A stretch of DNA of 64,000 nt, from positions 1-64,000 of the forward strand of contig NZ_VTOK01000015.1 in assembly GCF_009765375.1 (NCBI RefSeq), written 5' to 3'. Source of the stretch: Alteribacillus sp. YIM 98480 (lineage in GTDB: Bacteria; Bacillota; Bacilli; Bacillales; Marinococcaceae). Positions 59,573 through 64,000 of the stretch are shown piece after piece. A program made the translations under genes and the position numbers. Each line of letters opens with the position of its first letter. Position 1 is the first letter of the stretch. A model generated the notes under the pieces. It had not been told where the DNA came from and made no database searches. It worked only from the letters and a program-made list of their open reading frames with translations.

Positions 59573-60619
59573 TTACTCTGCCTCCTGCTCTTCGGCGTCT
59601 ACGTCAATATTGCCGGAGAGGTCCTCAAAAAGTGCTTGCACATCTTCATTTATCTCTGTAAATTCTTCTTTATTTAAGAATTTTGCCTCTACCCCATTGT
59701 TTTCTGCGAATTCTTGAAATTCATCTGTTTCAACCACTTGCTCTAACGTGTCTTCTAATTTTTCCACTACTTCTTCTGGTGTTTCTTTAGGAGCATAAAG
59801 ACCAAATCTTACATTTACATCTTGATCGAAATCAAAATCAGACATCGTCATTGCATCTTCCATTAACGGATCGAAGTGCGGTCCTTCACTAGTTGAAACT
59901 AAAGGAATAACATCTCCAGATTCTACATAGCTGATTGCATCAGGCGTGGAAGCAATTCTTAAGTCTACTTGACCGCCTTCATGCGCGGTAATCAAATCTC
60001 CTCCACTTTGGAAAGGCACCACTTTAAATGCATCTTCGCCTCCAGATGCCTTGGCAATTGCTTCATAAGCCAGGTGTGCCGTAGATCCTACTGCAGGTAT
60101 CCCAACTGAAATAGAACCTGGATCTTCTTTGGCTGCTTCTAAATATTCATCATACGTAGAATATTCAGAGTCACTGCTGCCCACTAATACATTCGGAGTA
60201 TAAGTAGCTTGCCCGATCAAGGCATAATCTTCATAAGAAATATCGATTTGATTCACTGCATTCATAGAATTCAAGGTAGAGTGATGGAGAAGTACCGTGT
60301 GGCCATCAGGATCAGCATTTAATACTTCTTCCAACCCATTTCTAGTATTAGCCCCAGGTAAATTAACAACGTTTACATTTTCAGATAAGAGATCATTATT
60401 TTGAATCGCTTCGCTAATGGCACGTGCGTGTGAATCACTTGCCCCGCCTGGATCATAAGGAATGACAATTCGAACCTCTTGTGTAGGAAAATCCATTTCT
60501 GCATCTGCGTTTGAGCTTGAACCGGTTCCCGCCTCTTCATTATCTCCTCCTGAATTACAACCAGCTAAACCTGCTACCCCAATAGATAGTGCGCTTGCAA
60601 GCAACCATTTTTTCATCAT
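59573..60619 (-). CDS. tctC: TTT transporter solute-binding lipoprotein
   Basis: A 348-residue Bug-type binding protein. The signal peptide ends VAGLAGCNS (lipidated Cys about 21), followed by a Gly/Ser/Glu linker. EVRIVIPYDPGGASDSHARAI has the classical P-x-D/A-P-G-G-A-x-D ligand loop, unlike the altered loop in the island-1 proteins. DPDGHTVLLHHSTLN and the C-terminal helix EKLEDTLEQVVETDEFQEFAENNG complete the pattern. First gene of the tctC-tctB-tctA-dehydrogenase operon. The ribosome site is GGGGGGA; a second ATG follows the first. Confidence 0.92.
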   Translation of the reverse strand: MMKKWLLASALSIGVAGLAGCNSGGDNEEAGTGSSSNADAEMDFPTQEVRIVIPYDPGGASDSHARAISEAIQNNDLLSENVNVVNLPGANTRNGLEEVLNADPDGHTVLLHHSTLNSMNAVNQIDISYEDYALIGQATYTPNVLVGSSDSEYSTYDEYLEAAKEDPGSISVGIPAVGSTAHLAYEAIAKASGGEDAFKVVPFQSGGDLITAHEGGQVDLRIASTPDAISYVESGDVIPLVSTSEGPHFDPLMEDAMTMSDFDFDQDVNVRFGLYAPKETPEEVVEKLEDTLEQVVETDEFQEFAENNGVEAKFLNKEEFTEINEDVQALFEDLSGNIDVDAEEQEAE

Positions 60620-60728
60620 AGTAATATTCCCCCCGTTTAATTGATAAATTAAAAATTATTAATCTTTGATAAGTACAACATACAACTAATTGCTACTTTA
60701 ACTCTCACCCCCTAGTTTCTGCTGTCAT

Positions 60729-60742
60729 TTAAAACGCTTACA
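60729..60742 (-). promoter_or_regulatory. cre site (CcpA) upstream of island-2 tctC
   Basis: On the minus strand TGTAAGCGTTTTAA matches the cre consensus except at the next-to-last base. It lies between the probable promoter (TATAAT at 60787-60792) and the tctC start, a roadblock position. Confidence 0.6.
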
Positions 60743-60804
60743 ATTTTAATTGCCTATAAATTTCTAAATATCTTATTTGGAATCTTATTATACATTGATT
60801 TAAT

Positions 60805-60840
60805 TTGCAATTACATTTAGAAAATAGTTTAAATTTGCAA
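60805..60840. promoter_or_regulatory. paired TTGCAA operator before the tctC operon
   Basis: TTGCAA at 60805 and 60835, 30 bases start to start. Aligns with the block at 56499-56534 including TTTAAT before the first and GTTTAA between the two. It lies 13-48 bases upstream of the TATAAT at 60787-60792 on the minus strand. Confidence 0.62.
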
Positions 60841-60895
60841 CACGGAATTACATAAAAAAAGACCCGGGCGGATACCTGCACCAGAGGTCTGTCAT

Positions 60896-61083
60896 TTATT
60901 CTCTTGGTAATGGAAAAGGCGGTGTGAGAGTTGCATAATCGCTGGTAACTGGAGCAATAATGACATCCTAATCTAATGCCAATTCATTTCCGACAATAAT
61001 AACAGGGCGCTGTTTAGTCTAACGAGTTCCTTTAAAAGGACATCTGCTAACCGAACATCACCCTATTTCATCTCACTGCTCAT
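60896..61083 (-). pseudogene. PemK/MazF-type toxin relic
   Basis: Minus-strand translation starts MSSEMK, hits a stop, continues GDVRLADVLLKEL, shifts frame, then TKQRPVIIVGNELALD, a stop, then DVIIAPVTSDYATLTPPFPLPRE and ends. RPVIIV and DVIIAPVTS are the core motifs of the PemK/MazF endoribonuclease family. At least two stop codons, one frameshift and loss of the C-terminal half make it inactive. No antitoxin gene is recognisable. Confidence 0.75.
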
Positions 61084-61288
61084 TGTAGATGTCATCCTCC
61101 TCATTTGAGATGTAACTCCCACTCTTATTTCAACATAAAATCCCATTTACCCTTGATAATACATGTAAATCAGCAGTGTTTTTCACACATCTATTAAAAA
61201 GTAATAGCTATTAGTAACCTGTATTAATCTTGAACATTCGTTTGCTAATTAGCATGTTAGGTTTGCAGGCAAAAGAAGAAGACAAAAC

Positions 61289-61314
61289 CAAGCTGATATC
61301 TAGATATCAGCTTG
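61289..61314 (-). terminator. perfect palindrome, terminator of the RpiR gene
   Basis: A 12-base arm CAAGCTGATATC, TA, and its exact complement. On the minus strand it is followed by GTTTTG. It lies about 75 bases past the RpiR-type gene's stop. Confidence 0.7.
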
Positions 61315-61388
61315 ATTTGGCCTGATAATAATAGTATTCTTTGTTGATTTCTCTCCTTAAACTGAACCCGTTCGTGCTAGACCTGGTC

Positions 61389-62195
61389 TTATATTTTTTT
61401 ATAATGATTTAAAGCATTTACCGTCTTTTTATAGTGCTTTGCTGCCTGCTCATTTTGCACAAGCATCATGCTTAATATGTCCAGGACATAAATCATCGAT
61501 AATTGCGAATTGATAAGGCCTTTGGCTTCGTGAATTTTCAAATTAGAAGTAAACAGCAATATATCTGAGGTTTTACTTAACGGCGTTTGATCATGATTTG
61601 TAATACTTATTACTTTTGCTCCCTGTTTTTTTCCAAGTTGACAAGCATCAATAACTTCTCTTGTCTCCCCAGAATTTGATATAGCTAAAATCACATCTTC
61701 TGACCCGAGTATCGAAGAGTTTATCAGCATGACATGGGAATCGGTGTGGGCATCCACTTTATACCCCATCCTAAGCATTCTTTTTTTCATTTCCTCTGCG
61801 CTCAGCCCCGAGCTTTCAATACCATAAATATGTATAGAATTTGCTTTTTCTAACCAACTGACAGCAATTTGCAGAGCTTTTTCATCCAAGACCTGCCGAG
61901 TGGATTGGAGCACCGTGTCATAAATGTCATCCACACTGCCAATAATACCAGTTGTTTCTGAGTGTCGCTCCACTACATCCCGCAGTAAAATTTTCAATTC
62001 CACAAAGTTTTTGCAGCCTACCTTACGGCTAAAACGGGTAATCGTTGCTTCTGACACTCCAATATTTTCTGCTAGCTCTCCTATATGAATATTTAAAAGA
62101 TCTTCTTTATGTTCCATTATATAATCTGCTATTCTTTTTTCCATTTTGCTTAACTTAGGATAATTTACTTGAATGTGTCCAATGATAGATCCCAT
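61389..62195 (-). CDS. MurR/RpiR-family transcriptional regulator
   Basis: A 268-residue regulator. The N-terminal RpiR helix-turn-helix is residues 1-75 (LSKMEKRIADYIMEHKEDLL, IGELAENIGVSEATITRFSRKVGCKNFVELK), followed by a SIS sugar-phosphate-binding domain (SIHIYGIESSGLSAEEMKKRMLRMG, LAISNSGETREVIDACQLGKKQGAKVISITNH). Effectors are usually phosphorylated sugars or acids. It lies upstream of, and in the same direction as, the island-2 transporter operon, so it is a candidate for the protein binding the paired TTGCAA sites. AGAGGAGA precedes the ATG. Confidence 0.9.
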   Translation of the reverse strand: MGSIIGHIQVNYPKLSKMEKRIADYIMEHKEDLLNIHIGELAENIGVSEATITRFSRKVGCKNFVELKILLRDVVERHSETTGIIGSVDDIYDTVLQSTRQVLDEKALQIAVSWLEKANSIHIYGIESSGLSAEEMKKRMLRMGYKVDAHTDSHVMLINSSILGSEDVILAISNSGETREVIDACQLGKKQGAKVISITNHDQTPLSKTSDILLFTSNLKIHEAKGLINSQLSMIYVLDILSMMLVQNEQAAKHYKKTVNALNHYKKI

Positions 62196-62358
62196 GGGAA
62201 CGTCTCCTCTATGGATAGGTTGTCCTTACTTATCTTAGCATACTTTTTTTTATCATTATAAAGCATAGGAATCCAGCCCGTCTGCCGTGAAGTCTTTTGC
62301 CGGAGCAATAGTTTCACTTATGCTTTGACCCTTTGCAAAGTTATACTTCCTAACGCAC

Positions 62359-62385
62359 AAAAACCCCGAAGATATTCCTCCGAGG
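62359..62385 (-). terminator. terminator of the class III aminotransferase gene
   Basis: On the minus strand CCTCG pairs with CGGGG (one G-U pair), followed by TTTTTG. Short stem. Confidence 0.55.
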
Positions 62386-62405
62386 CTTAACTTATTCAGC
62401 TTTTT

Positions 62406-63740
62406 TTAAGATTTCTTTAATACCTGTTCTTTCAATGAAACAATACAATCCTCCAGGATTTCAACCATCTTTTCTACTTCTTCTTTCGTAATGCATAATG
62501 GCGGCGCAAACACTAACGCATCCTGCTCTCCGAATACAACGGAACGGCAAATCAGACCTCGTTTTGCAGCTTCAGCTATAAGAAAAGGAGCTTGTTTTGC
62601 TGCGAATTTTTCTTTGGTCTCTTGATCTTTTACAATTTCTAACCCGACCATTAATCCTTTTCCACGAACTTCACCTATCGTACTTCTTCTCGCTTGTACG
62701 GCTTTAAATCCCTGGATCAGTTCATCTCCCCTGATCGCAGCGTTTTCCTGAAGTCCTTCCTTTTCTATTATTTCGATGTTCTTTAGAGCCACAGCACAAG
62801 ACATTGGGTGGCCGCTGTACGTATACCCATGAAGCAAAACACCATCTGAAAGCTTTTTAAAATCATCATGCATTTGTTTGGAAAGAACGACACCGCCTAG
62901 AGGGGCATAACCGCTCGTCACCCCTTTAGCAAAACACATCATATCCGGTACGACTCCTTCTTGTTCCATTCCGAACATAGTACCAGTACGACCAAAACCG
63001 GTAATAACTTCATCAGCAATAAATAAAATTCCATATTCATCACAAATTTGCCGCACCTCTTTAAAATAATGTTCAGGCGCCGGGTGGACTCCTCCTGCTC
63101 CTTGAATCGGTTCAGCTATAAAAGCGGCTATCGTTTCTGGTCCTTCTTGTTCAACGAGTTGACGAAAAGACACAGCAGATTGACTATCAGCGAAATAGAA
63201 GTCTGGCGCTAAGGAATTCGTAAAATCCCGAAACGGCTTGATGCCAGTAGCACTCGTTGCCCCCATTGCTACACCGTGGTAAGAATTATTTCTGGAGATA
63301 ATTTTCTTTCTCTCTGGCTTTCCTTTTAACATCCAATAATGACGAGCAAGTTTATAGGCCGTATCATTTGCTTCAGATCCTCCGGACGTGAAAAAAACAG
63401 CATTCAACTCTCCAGGAGACAGGTCTGCGATTTTGGCAGCAAGCTGAATGGCTGGTTCATTGCTAAATGTAGAAAAACTAGACGTAAAAGCTAATGTTTT
63501 CATCTGTTCACTGGCTGCTTCAGCCAGCTCTTTTCTTCCGTGTCCTGCATTAACATTCCAAAGAGAAGACATTCCATCTATAACCTTATTTCCGTTTGTT
63601 TCTTTGAGATACACACCCTTCCCTTCTGTAAAAATAAAAGAGGGACCGTGTTCTTGCTGTTGTTTAATGGGAGAAGTCGGGTGCATAAAATGAGCTTTGT
63701 CTAAAGCTGCCAGCTTCTGTGTCTTTTTTTCGTTTGTCAT
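62406..63740 (-). CDS. class III omega-aminotransferase
   Basis: A 444-residue PLP aminotransferase of the beta-alanine/taurine/4-aminobutyrate-type group. GMSSLWNVNAGHGRKELAEA near the N terminus, FFTSGGSEANDTAYKLAR, SYHGVAMGATSATG, the aspartate in LFIADEVITGFGRTG and the PLP lysine in CFAKGVTSGYAPLGG are present. The HPTSP/FTEGKG start resembles pyruvate-dependent omega-aminotransferases. The ATG at 63740 is chosen because AAAAGGAGA lies 7 bases upstream; seven upstream codons are probably untranslated. It is upstream of the RpiR gene on the same strand. Confidence 0.9.
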   Translation of the reverse strand: MTNEKKTQKLAALDKAHFMHPTSPIKQQQEHGPSFIFTEGKGVYLKETNGNKVIDGMSSLWNVNAGHGRKELAEAASEQMKTLAFTSSFSTFSNEPAIQLAAKIADLSPGELNAVFFTSGGSEANDTAYKLARHYWMLKGKPERKKIISRNNSYHGVAMGATSATGIKPFRDFTNSLAPDFYFADSQSAVSFRQLVEQEGPETIAAFIAEPIQGAGGVHPAPEHYFKEVRQICDEYGILFIADEVITGFGRTGTMFGMEQEGVVPDMMCFAKGVTSGYAPLGGVVLSKQMHDDFKKLSDGVLLHGYTYSGHPMSCAVALKNIEIIEKEGLQENAAIRGDELIQGFKAVQARRSTIGEVRGKGLMVGLEIVKDQETKEKFAAKQAPFLIAEAAKRGLICRSVVFGEQDALVFAPPLCITKEEVEKMVEILEDCIVSLKEQVLKKS

Positions 63741-63974
63741 TTTAGAATCTCCTTTTTTCATGATTTCTTTTAAAAGACGATATGCTATGGGTATTGCAAA
63801 TTTTGTGCCAATCCTAAGCCGCCATTTTTATTATAGAAATAACTTTATTTGGAAGCTTTTATTTAATTCATGGAGAACGACAGTTTCCTATGCACAACCG
63901 AATAATTTATGCAAAAATGGGTAGAAGGATTATTATTTTTTCTAAATCATCTAAAAATAAAGCCTTTTTTGAGT

Positions 63975-63990
63975 TGGCATAATAATTGCA
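63975..63990 (+). promoter_or_regulatory. sigma-54-type promoter at the window edge
   Basis: TGGCAT, five bases, TTGCA: the GG (63976-63977) and GC (63988-63989) are 12 bases apart, as required for -24/-12 elements, and the preceding base is T. It points rightward to a gene beyond the window. Confidence 0.65.
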
Positions 63991-64000
63991 TTTATTCCAA

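Noticed and set aside
1-64000. CRISPR arrays, prophage, restriction-modification or other defence systems
   Set aside because: The only regular repeats have a 21-bp period with no 28-37-bp repeats or cas genes; no phage or defence proteins recognised apart from the PemK/MazF relic.

Overview
The window reads as a chromosomal segment of a low-GC Gram-positive endospore-former-type bacterium (Bacillaceae, probably a salt- or alkali-adapted one). Evidence: strong AGGAGG-type ribosome binding sites, frequent TTG/GTG starts, Bacillus-like gene sets (nadS//nadB-nadC-nadA, CtaD, GvpU-like, YdaT-like and YyaL-like proteins, SLH surface protein), CcpA-type cre sites, and strongly acidic extracellular lipoproteins. 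The species is inferred, not proven. No rRNA, tRNA, CRISPR array, phage or intact insertion sequence was seen.

Layout. 1-2400: a repeat element, aroK and an unassigned multi-spanning permease. 2403-16544: a catabolic island controlled by an IclR-family protein. A minus-strand operon (iclR, citryl-CoA-lyase-like, aldehyde dehydrogenase, type I dehydroquinase, zinc alcohol dehydrogenase, ThDP enzyme, TIM-barrel isomerase/dehydratase, class III CoA-transferase) is back to back with a plus-strand tripartite tricarboxylate-type (TTT) transporter with two tandem binding proteins. Between them lie a dead Gfo/Idh/MocA gene and three operator pairs with the same 20-bp spacing. 16557-33470: mixed chromosomal genes: SLH protein, SEC-C protein, MMPL exporter with its MarR repressor, hydroxyacid dehydrogenase, esterase, orphan cytochrome oxidase subunit I, small lipoprotein, CadC-like ArsR regulator and GvpU-like protein. 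33484-38378: NAD biosynthesis (nadA, nadC, nadB) divergent from nadS around a NiaR-type operator. 38379-47038: ilvE, a second hydroxyacid dehydrogenase, YyaL-type thioredoxin-domain protein, tartrate/D-malate dehydrogenase and YdaT-like protein. 47232-49484: an amino-sugar PTS permease plus NanE. 49485-50219: decayed DNA with a LysR relic. 50220-60619: a second acid-sugar catabolic island (PrpR-N-type regulator, pdxA2, DUF1537 four-carbon acid-sugar kinase, Fe-alcohol dehydrogenase, DapA-family aldolase, 2-hydroxyacid dehydrogenase, TTT transporter). 60896-64000: a PemK/MazF relic, an RpiR regulator, a class III aminotransferase, and a sigma-54-type promoter pointing out of the window.

How it fits together. 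Both catabolic islands pair a high-affinity TTT carboxylate importer with enzymes that would activate and cleave a hydroxy-acid, and both carry cre-like sites suggesting carbon catabolite control. Island 1 has an unusual gene set whose substrate I cannot assign; an intact catabolic-context dehydroquinase next to a TIM-barrel enzyme and an alcohol dehydrogenase suggests, weakly, a quinate/shikimate-like compound, whereas the CoA-transferase plus citryl-CoA-lyase pair suggests a citrate-like acid. Island 2 fits threonate/erythronate-type acid sugars; its two operons share a paired TTGCAA operator.

A striking non-genic feature is four intergenic arrays built on a 21-bp period with different core sequences (21860, 28570, 38555 and 42166), two of them expanded into 193-bp and 167-bp tandem units. 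A separate family of about 160 bp with 12-bp terminal inverted repeats occurs at least three times.
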